Part shown: positions 49,081 to 56,687 of the stretch, in pieces
Position numbering within the stretch: the stretch's first letter is position 1
Layout: each line of letters begins with the position of its first letter
IMG/VR virus record: IMGVR_UViG_3300028840_001302
Coordinates: 34,342-98,341 of that record
Source: a virus
Reading direction: 5' to 3' (one strand)
Length of the DNA: 64,000 bases
Notes under the pieces: generated by a model
What the model saw: only the letters and a program-made list of their open reading frames with translations
Database searches by the model: none
Told to the model about the DNA's origin: nothing
Made by a program: the position numbers and the translations under genes

Positions 49081-50898
49081 ATGGCAGGAATGGAAACCGA
49101 AGTAAAGAATTTTATTTCTTCGAGAGGTTGGGAGTATAAAAGACAGGGAGATGAATACCGAATAAAGCTTTGCCCTTTTTGTGGCAACGCGAAATATAAG
49201 TTGTGGATTAATGCAGACACCGGAGCCTATCGTTGTTTCATCTGCGAGACCGAAGGCAAGGAACATGCGAGAGGAAGTCTTAAGCAACTTAAAGATAGAT
49301 GCGGAGACTTCGACCAACCCTTCCGAAAGAAAACCTACAAAAAACCAACAAAACTTTTTATCCGTAATTGTCACAAAAGACTCTTTAAAAAGATAGGCCG
49401 TAAAGGTCTCAAATATCTTAAGAAGCGCGGATTCTCTAAAGAGACCATCAAACGATTTAAACTCGGTTACGCAATGCTTGAGCATTTTGAGACCGGGGAG
49501 AAATCACCTTATGTAATCATACCTCATATTGATGCGGAAGGTCACGGCTATGATAATTGGAAAGGCCGGAGTCTTCCCCCCGCATCCAAAGACTTCCGCA
49601 GATTCTACGGAGCCAAAACAGTTCTATGGAATCAAACGGCATTGAAAAAATTCCCGGATGAAATCATTGTGACCGAAGGTGAAACTGACGGTCTTTCTTT
49701 TTGGGAAGGCGGTTTCAAAAATGTCGTTGCCGTTACTGCCGGAGCGGGGACATTGGAACCCACATGGTTCGACAAACTTGTGGGTAAAAAAATCTACCTT
49801 GCTTACGATGCGGATGCGGCAGGGCAAAAAGGGATGTTGGAAGCGGCGAAGAGATTGGGAGAGGACAACACGTTCTTTCTCGAACTTCCGAAAGACGATG
49901 ATATAAAAGATTGGAACGATGTCCTTACGAAGAAACGGAAACACTTCAAGGCAATCGTTCAGAAAGCAATGGACAATGCGAAAGCTTTTTCAATGCTGGA
50001 TATCTTCACGACCCGTGAAGCGTTCTCAGAACTTTTATTAAATGCGGAGACCGGGGACGAAGCGATAATGACACCGTGGCCTAGATTCAACGAAGTCTCT
50101 AAGGGAATTAATCCGGGAGACCTCTGCATTCTAGCGTCACCTCCGAAGCAAGGGAAGACCGCTATCGCACAGGGAATCGCGTTGCACAATCTTCTCGATG
50201 TCTCCCCTCCGGTCCCGACCCTTTTCTTCTGCCTTGAATCCCGACCATATAAAATAATGCAGAGATTTATAGCTTCGATATGCAGAGTCGAAACGGACCA
50301 CATCACCAAAGATGAAATCATGCTTGCTCAAGCGAAGTTGTGGGACAAGCCTTTGTACTTCGGTTGGTGCAAGCGTTCAGTAAAGCCGGACGTAATTTTC
50401 GATACCATCTCACATGCGGTCCGGAGACTCGGAATTAAATTGTTGGTGTTCGACCATCTTCAATTTCTGGTCCGGGATAAACGACACATCGTTGAAGAGA
50501 CCAGCATCGTCAGTAAGAACTTTAAATTTCTCGCGGAGGAACTCGGTGTCGCTTTAATATTGATTGCTCATCCGAGAAAAATCCCTCTCGATAAACCGAT
50601 GAATATGTATGACCTCCGGGACTCTTCGAGTATCCCCGGTGATGCCGACAGGATTTGGCTCATGCACCGCAGGAGACTTCCGGTAGAAGGGAGTGATGAT
50701 GAGCCTCAAAAATATGAGTGGGAACCTGAAACACTACTCTATGTCGAAGCTTCCCGTTGGTCCGGAACGGGAAGCGTGATGCTATACTTCGACCAGAAGT
50801 ACCTTTACTTCGAGCAACTTGACTCATGGAAAAATAAACAAAAAAAGTCGAAAAAGAAAAAGAAAAAGAAAAAGCGCAAAGCTTCGGGAATACACTAG
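49081..50898 (+). CDS. DNA primase-helicase (T7 gp4-like) with lysine tail
   Basis: 605 residues from ATG 49081; GTG 49036 and ATG 49090 are alternatives because no site is strong. Zinc motif C31/C34/C52/C55 ('LCPFCGN...YRCFICE'), TOPRIM 'EIIVTEGETDGLSFWEGG' and 'IYLAYDADAAGQKG', then a DnaB-type RecA domain: Walker A 'ASPPKQGKTAIAQGIA', Walker B 'LLVFDHLQFLV', H4 'LILIAHPRK'. It unwinds the fork and makes primers. The last 25 residues are Lys/Arg-rich. It starts an operon with the sigma-like gene. Confidence 0.9.
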   Translation: MAGMETEVKNFISSRGWEYKRQGDEYRIKLCPFCGNAKYKLWINADTGAYRCFICETEGKEHARGSLKQLKDRCGDFDQPFRKKTYKKPTKLFIRNCHKRLFKKIGRKGLKYLKKRGFSKETIKRFKLGYAMLEHFETGEKSPYVIIPHIDAEGHGYDNWKGRSLPPASKDFRRFYGAKTVLWNQTALKKFPDEIIVTEGETDGLSFWEGGFKNVVAVTAGAGTLEPTWFDKLVGKKIYLAYDADAAGQKGMLEAAKRLGEDNTFFLELPKDDDIKDWNDVLTKKRKHFKAIVQKAMDNAKAFSMLDIFTTREAFSELLLNAETGDEAIMTPWPRFNEVSKGINPGDLCILASPPKQGKTAIAQGIALHNLLDVSPPVPTLFFCLESRPYKIMQRFIASICRVETDHITKDEIMLAQAKLWDKPLYFGWCKRSVKPDVIFDTISHAVRRLGIKLLVFDHLQFLVRDKRHIVEETSIVSKNFKFLAEELGVALILIAHPRKIPLDKPMNMYDLRDSSSIPGDADRIWLMHRRRLPVEGSDDEPQKYEWEPETLLYVEASRWSGTGSVMLYFDQKYLYFEQLDSWKNKQKKSKKKKKKKKRKASGIH

Positions 50899-50907
50899 GA
50901 GGGCATA

Positions 50908-51525
50908 ATGAATAGGACGGATAAGTTGATTCAGGAAAACATGGGAGCGATTTGGGAAGCTACCGAAGGATGGACGAACTCGCTCCCGGAAACACCTTCG
51001 TTCAGCAGGGAGGATTTATTTCAGGAAGGGGTGCTTGCCGTAGTAAAGGCCATCCGCTATTACAAAAAGAAGATGGGTAAAGTTACCACGTTCATCTTCA
51101 CGGTTGTTAGCCGACATCTTTCAGAACACGTTTACCCTAAACAGAAAAAGAAACGTGAACACGCGAAGGAACATTCCACGGAACATCTCGGTTCTTACGA
51201 ACAGAAAAATTATATCCCTTCACAAACTCCGGATGTTATATCGAGAGTAAACGGTAGAGAGATGATAGCCGCGTTGGAGCGGGGATTGGATACGGATGAG
51301 ATGTTCGCTTTGCAATGCTACGTTAATCCTCCCTCCGATTTGTGGAGGTTGGCACGGCGCAGGAAATTGAAGTGCATGAAAAAACAAAACAAAAAATTAC
51401 GAAAGGTTAGGATTACTAACGAAGATGTGATAGTATTTCTGACCGACATTGGGGGAGAGGCATGGGCAAAATACATCGTCCGAGAGATGAAGAGGAAAGT
51501 AAACGCCATAGCGAAGAAGTATTAA
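50908..51525 (+). CDS. Sigma70-family-like transcription factor
   Basis: 205 residues, ATG with AGGAGGGCATA upstream, 9 bp after the primase gene. 'FSREDLFQEGVLAVVKAIRYYKKKMGKVTTFIFTVVSRHLSEHV' matches region 2 of sigma factors ('DL.QEG..GL..A...F....G..F.T....I...L'). A region 4-like helix pair is not obvious; the C-terminal half is basic and helical. It may redirect host RNA polymerase to phage genes. An excisionase-like regulator is encoded 1.1 kb downstream. Confidence 0.65.
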   Translation: MNRTDKLIQENMGAIWEATEGWTNSLPETPSFSREDLFQEGVLAVVKAIRYYKKKMGKVTTFIFTVVSRHLSEHVYPKQKKKREHAKEHSTEHLGSYEQKNYIPSQTPDVISRVNGREMIAALERGLDTDEMFALQCYVNPPSDLWRLARRRKLKCMKKQNKKLRKVRITNEDVIVFLTDIGGEAWAKYIVREMKRKVNAIAKKY

Positions 51526-51770
51526 CTCTTGAAGTCCAGAAAAGATATCAAGAGATTTTACTTTCAGGAACGTGGGAGCAATTGCGTATCGCCATCGTGG
51601 AGGTACGACCTGATTTTGCGACTCTACCTGATACGACTTTTCAAATAATGTTTCATCAGGGTCGGGCAGCAAGACCGGGAATCCCGGATAAGTTAAAAGA
51701 CGAATCAACCAAATGGTTGCTTGACAGGAAAATACCTGTTACGCAAAATCTTGAGGGAGGTAAAAAATGA
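51462..51770 (+). CDS. Hypothetical protein overlapping the sigma-like gene
   Basis: 102 residues. ATG 51462 with GGGGGAGAGG upstream lies 64 bp inside the sigma-like gene in another frame, an unusually long overlap. Helical and charged N-terminus, then 'LRIAIVEVRPDFATLPDTTF'. No motif. Its stop overlaps the next gene start (ATGA). Good sites make it credible. Confidence 0.6.
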   Translation: MGKIHRPRDEEESKRHSEEVLTLEVQKRYQEILLSGTWEQLRIAIVEVRPDFATLPDTTFQIMFHQGRAARPGIPDKLKDESTKWLLDRKIPVTQNLEGGKK

Positions 51771-52474
51771 TGATGTGTCCCGTCTGTAAAAGTATGACGG
51801 TATATCGAAAACAGGTAATCCTTGTCGGTGAGTCCGGAACTCCCTTCGAGTGTAATGATTGCGGGTTCTCTTTCTACCTCACAAACGGAAAGATGAAACC
51901 TATCTTCGAGAAGGGTAAAGCATACAAGTGTCCTTTCTGCCAACAGGGAGTCCCGATGCAAGTCAACCTTCCCTTGATGGTTCCCCGTCTCGGACTCGAA
52001 TGCACGATATGTAAGAAGACTCTTTGTATATGGGAGGGAGAGAATAGTGAACTCCCGTTTGCGAAGTATCTTAATGTCGCTGATTGGGTCGAAGGTTTTG
52101 AGGCATACGAAGACCCGTTCCGTGAGTCGGTCCGGGATATCCTTTGTACCGTGTTCTTCGATTCGATGCCCGTTCTCTTAGGTCAGGCAGTTGAGCTTAT
52201 GGCTAAACGTCTGGAAGAAACGAAGATGGTCAGCCGTAGAGTTATCAATCGCATTGCGCGTGAACGTGCGAAGACACGCGAAGAAACACAGAAAAAGACA
52301 CGCGAGAAAAAGGAAGCGAAACCAAAAAAGAAATCGAAAAAGAAACCGGATAAGAAAGCGAAAAAGGGAACGAAGAAAAAGGGTAAGCGGAAGGCCAATA
52401 AAAAAGAGGCAACCAAAAAGGTTGCCTCCCCGGACAAAGAGGTATTGGCTGGTGAAGAAACCAGCGAAAGCTAA
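51767..52474 (+). CDS. Double zinc-ribbon protein with lysine-rich tail
   Basis: 235 residues, three ATG codons after GAGGGAGGTAAAA. First ribbon C4/C7/C29/C32, second C55/C58/C79/C82, both with C-x2-C knuckles typical of transcription-factor-like Zn ribbons. A helical domain follows (95-155), then a 70-residue Lys-rich tail. A role in transcription or DNA binding is plausible given the sigma-like and HTH neighbours, but unproven. Confidence 0.6.
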   Translation: MMMCPVCKSMTVYRKQVILVGESGTPFECNDCGFSFYLTNGKMKPIFEKGKAYKCPFCQQGVPMQVNLPLMVPRLGLECTICKKTLCIWEGENSELPFAKYLNVADWVEGFEAYEDPFRESVRDILCTVFFDSMPVLLGQAVELMAKRLEETKMVSRRVINRIARERAKTREETQKKTREKKEAKPKKKSKKKPDKKAKKGTKKKGKRKANKKEATKKVASPDKEVLAGEETSES

Positions 52475-52659
52475 AAGTAGTATTACCCGGAAAAATTAGA
52501 CTTGCAAGGGTATTTTAAATTTTTTTTCGATGAAAATAAGAACACTGTTACTATTAATAATTTTTATTTTTTTATTGATTAGTTCTATCTTTAATAGTAA
52601 ACTTCTCTCGTAACGTCACTTGTTAACACGAGACCACCGATAACCTGAAAGGAGATTCA
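52475..52659 (+). other. AT-rich gap with possible 27-residue hydrophobic ORF
   Basis: This 185-bp gap is very AT-rich. An ORF at 52530-52613 (MKIRTLLLL..., almost entirely hydrophobic) could encode a small membrane peptide but has no ribosome site, so it is not called as a gene. An ACGAGACC octamer (52628-52635) precedes the next gene. Confidence 0.3.
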
Positions 52660-53286
52660 ATGTCGAAGGTCAAGAGTAAACCAAAGAAGAAGTCCAAGAA
52701 AAAGGATAAAGAGAAGAAAAAGAAAAAGACCAAAGTGAAGGTCGAGAAGAAAAAGAAATCGAAGTCCGGTAAGAAAACGAAAGGTAAAAAGAAGACCGGG
52801 ACCAAAAAGAAATCCACGAAGGTCAAGTCCAAAAAGAAAGATAAGAACGGACTCCCCGAAATTCTCACCACGGGAATCATTGCAGACTTTCTCGGTATCT
52901 CGCAGCTTGCGGCGGGGAACTGGATTGATGATGGTCACATAAAGGGAAGCAATCTTCCGAGTACGATGGAAGGTCGTGTAGGCCGGAGACGTGTGAAACG
53001 TCAGGACTTCATTGACTTCCTTGAGGAACAGAACGTACCGCTGGACCGTCTCAAAAAGGAAGTGGTTTTCACAACCTCACAACTCGCAAGAGCGGCGAAG
53101 GTCTGCACCAGAACTATCACACTCTGGATTGACCGGGGACTCATCGAACATTTTACAATCGTGTCGAAACGCAGACTCGTGTTCGAGAAGGATGCTCTGA
53201 GATTTTTCAAAGACAACAACATGAACACGAAGCTCCTGAAGAAGCAACTCGAAAAAAGAAATCCGGGACTTCCGAAAAGGGACTAG
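52660..53286 (+). CDS. Tandem excisionase-type HTH regulator with poly-lysine N-terminus
   Basis: 208 residues, ATG with GAAAGGAG upstream. Residues 4-62 are mostly lysine. Two MerR/excisionase-like winged helices follow: about 65-128 ('LTTGIIADFLGISQLAAGNWIDDGHIKG...RRRVKRQDFIDFLEEQNVPL') and 135-190 ('FTTSQLARAAKVCTRTITLWIDRGLIEH...RRLVFEKDALRFFKDNNM'). The W-I-D-x-G turn is conserved in both. It is a likely DNA-binding switch protein. It ends the operon before a terminator. Confidence 0.75.
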   Translation: MSKVKSKPKKKSKKKDKEKKKKKTKVKVEKKKKSKSGKKTKGKKKTGTKKKSTKVKSKKKDKNGLPEILTTGIIADFLGISQLAAGNWIDDGHIKGSNLPSTMEGRVGRRRVKRQDFIDFLEEQNVPLDRLKKEVVFTTSQLARAAKVCTRTITLWIDRGLIEHFTIVSKRRLVFEKDALRFFKDNNMNTKLLKKQLEKRNPGLPKRD

Positions 53287-53310
53287 ACTGTAATTCGAGA
53301 TTAAATGTAA

Positions 53311-53342
53311 AACGGGAGGCAATCAAGCCTCCCGTTTTTTTA
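53311..53342 (+). terminator. Terminator after the HTH regulator
   Basis: ACGGGAGGC (53312-53320) pairs with GCCTCCCGT (53327-53335), followed by TTTTTTT. It ends the rightward early operon; the convergent gene at 53378 starts its 3' end just beyond. Confidence 0.9.
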
Positions 53343-53377
53343 TGTAAAAATATAAAACGACTTTTAAATGTTGCGGG

Positions 53378-53707
53378 TTATATGTTCTCTTTCAACGCTT
53401 CGAGTTTTCCAATCGTGGCTCTCGCCCGTTGCTCTCCGAGCATGTAGTTGATTATCTTTACGTCACGCTCTTGCAAGTCGAAGAGACCTTCAGACAGGAC
53501 CGTGAATCCACAATTACGGCAGACACCGATGGTCCCCCCGAAAGCGGGTTTGATAATGAAGTCGTGGTCCTCTTCCCTCTCGCACAATCCATCTCTGTCC
53601 ACACCGTTACGACCTTTGAGCGCAGACCAGAGAATCAGTCCGAGAAACAATGCGACACCTGTACCGATGCCGCCGAAGAATATCAATAGTGTGTTGAAGA
53701 GTTCCAT
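53378..53707 (-). CDS. Membrane-anchored zinc-knuckle protein
   Basis: 109 residues from ATG 53707 (GGAG 8 nt upstream; the longer frame begins in the promoter). Residues about 5-29 form one transmembrane helix with GxxxG motifs; C42, C63 and C66 ('VCRNCGF') suggest a zinc knuckle in the soluble part. A lone leftward gene with its own promoter between two rightward blocks, as often seen for early effector or regulatory genes. Function unknown. Confidence 0.6.
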   Translation of the reverse strand: MELFNTLLIFFGGIGTGVALFLGLILWSALKGRNGVDRDGLCEREEDHDFIIKPAFGGTIGVCRNCGFTVLSEGLFDLQERDVKIINYMLGEQRARATIGKLEALKENI

Positions 53708-53756
53708 GCGTCTTTCTCCGTCAAGGGAAAAATAAAGTAGCTTACATTTACACACT

Positions 53757-53786
53757 ATTATAACCGGATAAATTCGGAATCTTCAA
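53757..53786 (-). promoter_or_regulatory. Promoter of the gene at 53707
   Basis: On the - strand TTGAAG (53786-53781), 18-nt spacer ending CCGGT, TATAAT (53762-53757). The CCGGTTATAATAG context is close to the divergent promoter at 48268. Confidence 0.65.
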
Positions 53787-54234
53787 AAAAATTTTTGAGA
53801 ACGAATAAATTTTTTTGGTCCTAAATATATTTGAGAGGATTTCGGGTATTGAGATAAAGATGAGTATTAAGGTTTATTTGCCTATTCGCGTCACATGCGC
53901 GTGGGGTAGGTAGATTAAGGTTTATTTGAGAGTTTGCGTATGTGAGATAAAGATGGGTATTAAGGTTTATTTGTCTGTTCGCGCTTGTGTATGCGGGAGG
54001 TCCGGAGGGTTGGGGACCGAAAACCCCAACCCTCCGGAAAGTCAATGAAGTCTAAGAAACCGAAAAAGTCTCACGACCCCAATTTGTCGCACAAACCTAA
54101 AAAGTCCAACCCCGGAATTTTTGTACCAATTAATTCCCGTGGTATAAACTATTTCGATTTCGCTTAACCAGCTATCTTAACCCGCTGTTTAAAATATATG
54201 CAACCATAAAATTATTTTGTACGAAAAAAAGTTA
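53787..54234. repeat. Non-coding repeat region: three ATTAAGGTTTATTTG copies, a 15-bp hairpin and a TCTCACG tract
   Basis: Copies of ATTAAGGTTTATTTG at 53866-53880, 53914-53928 and 53959-53973, two of them preceded by GAGATAAAGATG. Then a perfect 15-bp stem with loop ACCGAAAA (54001-54038), and a tract with AAGTCTCACGA words. A short ORF of 40 residues (54045-54167, MKSKKPKKSHDPNLSHKP...) lies in the tract with a poor ribosome site and is probably fortuitous. The same combination recurs at 60657-60940. Confidence 0.65.
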
Positions 54235-54263
54235 TTGACACCGGGGTTATATTTTGGTATAAT
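54235..54263 (+). promoter_or_regulatory. Promoter of the right-arm accessory region
   Basis: TTGACA (54235-54240), 17-nt spacer ending ATTTTGG, TATAAT (54258-54263). Perfect boxes and the phage ATTTTGGTATAAT core. Confidence 0.9.
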
Positions 54264-54279
54264 ATGTGTCCTGAATAAT

Positions 54280-54364
54280 CGTGCTAGTTTCTACCGAAAT
54301 AGTGTGCCGTTGTATTCTGGATTTTATCCGGTTGCGGTTACAGGTCTGAAACGAAACTAGCACG
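54280..54364 (+). ncRNA. Structured leader RNA element
   Basis: CGTGCTAGTTTC (54280-54291) and GAAACTAGCACG (54353-54364) are perfect 12-bp complements enclosing 61 nt. Inside, CTGGAT/ATCCGG and short GC arms give at least one more hairpin. It starts about 10 nt after the predicted transcription start and ends 45 nt before the ATG at 54409. This long closing stem with a multi-helix interior suggests a cis-regulatory RNA. It matches no riboswitch class that I recognise. Confidence 0.5.
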
Positions 54365-54408
54365 GGAAACTTTCTAACCGTTCTTTTATATAATGGGAGG
54401 TATAGCCA

Positions 54409-55020
54409 ATGGAAAACGGGAAACCGGAAGTACAGACTTGCAAGCCGGAAGTTGAGACTTTAATCGTCAAAAAGATTTATGACGATATTGCCGATGTTTC
54501 GTGGATTGGTGAATTCACGGATAATTGGCAAGAGGGCGCAATTGACTTAAAAGAGATTGGTGAGCATTACGGCGGGGATTATTTGTATTTTGTGTCCTGC
54601 AATCACGGTGTTTACAAACCGGGAAATTGGGACCATGTTAAACAGGAAACCAAAAACGAGTTGATTGCAAAACACGGAAGTTTGCAAGCGGTTGAAGAGC
54701 ATTACGCAATGCAGGATTATGAACGTATGAAGGATTTTCAAAACGGCAATTTTGTGTTAATCGGTATTCGCGCCGAATGCACGGTTAAATACAAATGCCC
54801 TAATCATCCGGGAAGTTACAGAATTGAGACTTTTACTAGCGCGGGATTGTGGGGTATAGAATCAGACAGCGGGGACGATTACCTTAACGATGTTGCAAAA
54901 GAACAGATAGCAGATTTAAAAATTCACCTCAATTGCTTCGGTGTTGATACGTCCGGAATTGAAGAGTTAACCCCGGATGCAATTGAAGAGTTTGAACTCG
55001 CAGACATAACGGAAAATTAA
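54409..55020 (+). CDS. Phage/plasmid accessory protein of unknown function
   Basis: 203 residues, ATG with TGGGAGGTATAGCC upstream. The segment 'DYERMKDFQNGNFVLIGIRAECTV', 'YRIETFTSAGLWGIESDSGDDYLNDVAKEQIADLKIHLNCFGV' is a pattern I know from uncharacterised proteins on plasmids and phages (the 'SGGLWGIESDS' family). Function is not established. It is the first gene behind the structured leader, which suggests regulated expression. Acidic, soluble; no membrane segment. Confidence 0.7.
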   Translation: MENGKPEVQTCKPEVETLIVKKIYDDIADVSWIGEFTDNWQEGAIDLKEIGEHYGGDYLYFVSCNHGVYKPGNWDHVKQETKNELIAKHGSLQAVEEHYAMQDYERMKDFQNGNFVLIGIRAECTVKYKCPNHPGSYRIETFTSAGLWGIESDSGDDYLNDVAKEQIADLKIHLNCFGVDTSGIEELTPDAIEEFELADITEN

Positions 55021-55043
55021 CCTCCCTGTAGTTTTCCGGTGAA

Positions 55044-55077
55044 ACGGTGTTAGGACGGTCCTAACACCGTTTTTTTA
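55044..55077 (+). terminator. Terminator after the gene at 54409
   Basis: ACGGTGTTAG (55044-55053) pairs with CTAACACCGT (55061-55070) with loop GACGGTC, followed by TTTTTTTA. The first accessory gene is thus a single-gene unit. Confidence 0.9.
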
Positions 55078-55106
55078 TTTAACCCTGTTTTGCCTCAAAA
55101 TAATAC

Positions 55107-55135
55107 TTGACATATATATAGGATTTTGGTATAAT
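55107..55135 (+). promoter_or_regulatory. Promoter of the gene at 55221
   Basis: TTGACA (55107-55112), 17-nt spacer ending ATTTTGG, TATAAT (55130-55135). Same core as the other phage promoters. Confidence 0.9.
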
Positions 55136-55220
55136 GTGCTAACATTAAGAATGCGTTAACACTTATGACAAATCAGGACCGAAAACCTTTATAACTCTTA
55201 TTTGCAAAACGGGAGGTAGA

Positions 55221-55892
55221 ATGCCGAAAACTGAAACGAGACTTAACTTTCACAGTGTTCAAAATCAAGAGATTGCCGGACGGTTTGTAGCAAACCATGT
55301 TATCATGCTAGGCACGTCAATTATTACGGATTTGCTTGAATGCGGAAAATTGGATTATTGCGATTTTGAGCATACGCAGTATTATTATGAAACTTTATCG
55401 GACGGGGATTTTGAAGGTAATGAAAGTGAACGGGACGAAAAAGTTGAAGACCTTGAAACCCGTATAACTGAAATCCATGAAAGTATTGAAACCGCAACCG
55501 ATGAACGGGACGATTTGGAACTTGACTTGACGTATGACGATTTCGATGAAAACCCGGAACTTAAGGAAACCAAACAAAAGCGGATTGCTGAGTTAAATTC
55601 GGAAATTGAGAAACTTGAAAAAGAACTCGAAAACGCGGATAATGATAAAGACCTTTTGGAACTTGCCGAACCTAATGAAAACGATGTTTTTGAATATTGG
55701 TTTGTGTCTGATTACCTTTACCGCCAGCTTAAGGACCGTGGGGAAACTGTACTTGACTCGGCATACGGTTATGTTTGGGGACGTGGTACTACAGGGCAAG
55801 CGATTAAAATTGACGGTGTTATCACTTCCATTATATCAAGCGGGGAAAATTTCGCAGGGCAAAAATACGGTCCCGAAATCGAAAACGATTAA
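55221..55892 (+). CDS. Phage/plasmid accessory protein of unknown function
   Basis: 223 residues, ATG with CGGGAGGTAGA upstream. A central acidic coiled coil (about 75-145), then 'VFEYWFVSDYLYRQLKDRGETVLDSAYGYVWGRGTTGQAIKIDGVITSI'. The 'E.W.VS.WL...L...GE.V......WGR.TTGQAI..D.VI' ending is a signature of a widespread uncharacterised family of plasmid and phage genes. No enzymatic residues are evident. A GC hairpin (55903-55924) follows the stop. Confidence 0.7.
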   Translation: MPKTETRLNFHSVQNQEIAGRFVANHVIMLGTSIITDLLECGKLDYCDFEHTQYYYETLSDGDFEGNESERDEKVEDLETRITEIHESIETATDERDDLELDLTYDDFDENPELKETKQKRIAELNSEIEKLEKELENADNDKDLLELAEPNENDVFEYWFVSDYLYRQLKDRGETVLDSAYGYVWGRGTTGQAIKIDGVITSIISSGENFAGQKYGPEIEND

Positions 55893-55902
55893 GCAATATG
55901 AT

Positions 55903-55928
55903 AGCCGGGGAAACCTCCCCGGCTTTTC
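55903..55928 (+). terminator. Hairpin terminator after the gene at 55221
   Basis: AGCCGGGG (55903-55910) pairs with CCCCGGCT (55917-55924), followed by TTTT then CG. The short T-run suggests partial termination, letting some transcription reach the following genes, which have no obvious promoter. Confidence 0.65.
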
Positions 55929-55974
55929 GCGTTTAAATTCATTTCACTTTTATTCTATAACAGGGAGGTAAACA

Positions 55975-56229
55975 TTGCCGGATTATACCGTATTAGGCAA
56001 GTATGATAACCAAACGCATTGGAGTTTTTACGGGAGGTTTAAAGCGAAAAGTCTTATTAAGGCTTTTGAGTTTATTAAGAAAAAATTGGAGTTTCGGGGA
56101 TTGGGGAAACCTGCCATTAAAGTTGAAAGTCAAATGTATTACCGTAATATGCAACGTAAAAAATATACAGTCTTAACCGCCGAAATTGTAAAAGACTGTT
56201 TTCATATCCGCATAATGCGGAGTAAGTAA
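55975..56229 (+). CDS. Small hypothetical protein (TTG start)
   Basis: 84 residues. TTG 55975 is 5 nt from a GGGAGGTAA site and no ATG is nearby. Basic, with 'FYGRFKAKSLIKAFEFIKKKLEF' helix and a beta-rich end. No motif. First of a series of right-arm genes, each with a cGGGAGG site and very short spacing. Confidence 0.55.
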   Translation: MPDYTVLGKYDNQTHWSFYGRFKAKSLIKAFEFIKKKLEFRGLGKPAIKVESQMYYRNMQRKKYTVLTAEIVKDCFHIRIMRSK

Positions 56230-56246
56230 ACGGGAGGTAAAAATCT

Positions 56247-56681
56247 ATGGGTAAAGGCAATTGGGTTTTGCAAAATGGTAATGAACGGGAGGCAAGTCAA
56301 GTTTATATTGATTTGGATATCCCTGAAGACGCAACCGATTGGTCAATGGAGTTTGAGGATTTAATCATTTTTCTGGAAAGTTTGCTTCCGAAGTCTTTTG
56401 AAAGAACTCACGAAAGGTCTAGCATTCATAATGATTTTTATAATTATAGCGCGATGGTTTTATTCAATAATAGGTTGTTTGCGGTTTGCGTAGAATCCGG
56501 CGGTTATCATTGGCATTTGGGTATAGGTATAACTGTACTACCGGACGCGCCGGAATTTGCAGATTTCCAAATGGATAAAATCAAGACGAAACTGTTTGAC
56601 GCTATTGCCGATTGTTATAAAACGTATAAACGTACAGGACCGTGGACCTCAGAACGGTACACAAAATCAAACGGGAGGTAA
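56247..56681 (+). CDS. Hypothetical protein
   Basis: 144 residues, ATG with CGGGAGGTAAAAA upstream, a site perfectly complementary to the loop of the predicted small RNA. Alpha/beta composition ('AMVLFNNRLFAVCVESGGYHWHLGIGITVLPDAPEF'). No known motif. Lies in the right-arm accessory series. Confidence 0.6.
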   Translation: MGKGNWVLQNGNEREASQVYIDLDIPEDATDWSMEFEDLIIFLESLLPKSFERTHERSSIHNDFYNYSAMVLFNNRLFAVCVESGGYHWHLGIGITVLPDAPEFADFQMDKIKTKLFDAIADCYKTYKRTGPWTSERYTKSNGR

Positions 56682-56687
56682 AAACGT

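Noticed and set aside
52530-52613. 27-codon hydrophobic ORF
   Set aside because: No ribosome site in front of it and the DNA is so AT-rich that a hydrophobic frame is expected by chance; mentioned as a gap feature only.
53821-54045. Leftward ORF with repeated NRQINLNTHLYL words
   Set aside because: It is only the translation of the ATTAAGGTTTATTTG repeats on the opposite strand; no ribosome site.
54045-54167. 40-codon basic ORF after the 15-bp hairpin
   Set aside because: Weak ribosome site, and its sequence is a translation of the TCTCACG tract that is also present non-coding at 60.8 kb.
54280-54364. Hammerhead ribozyme
   Set aside because: CTGA and GAAAC words are present, but the CUGANGA core followed by a stem and GAAA is not, so the catalytic core cannot be formed.
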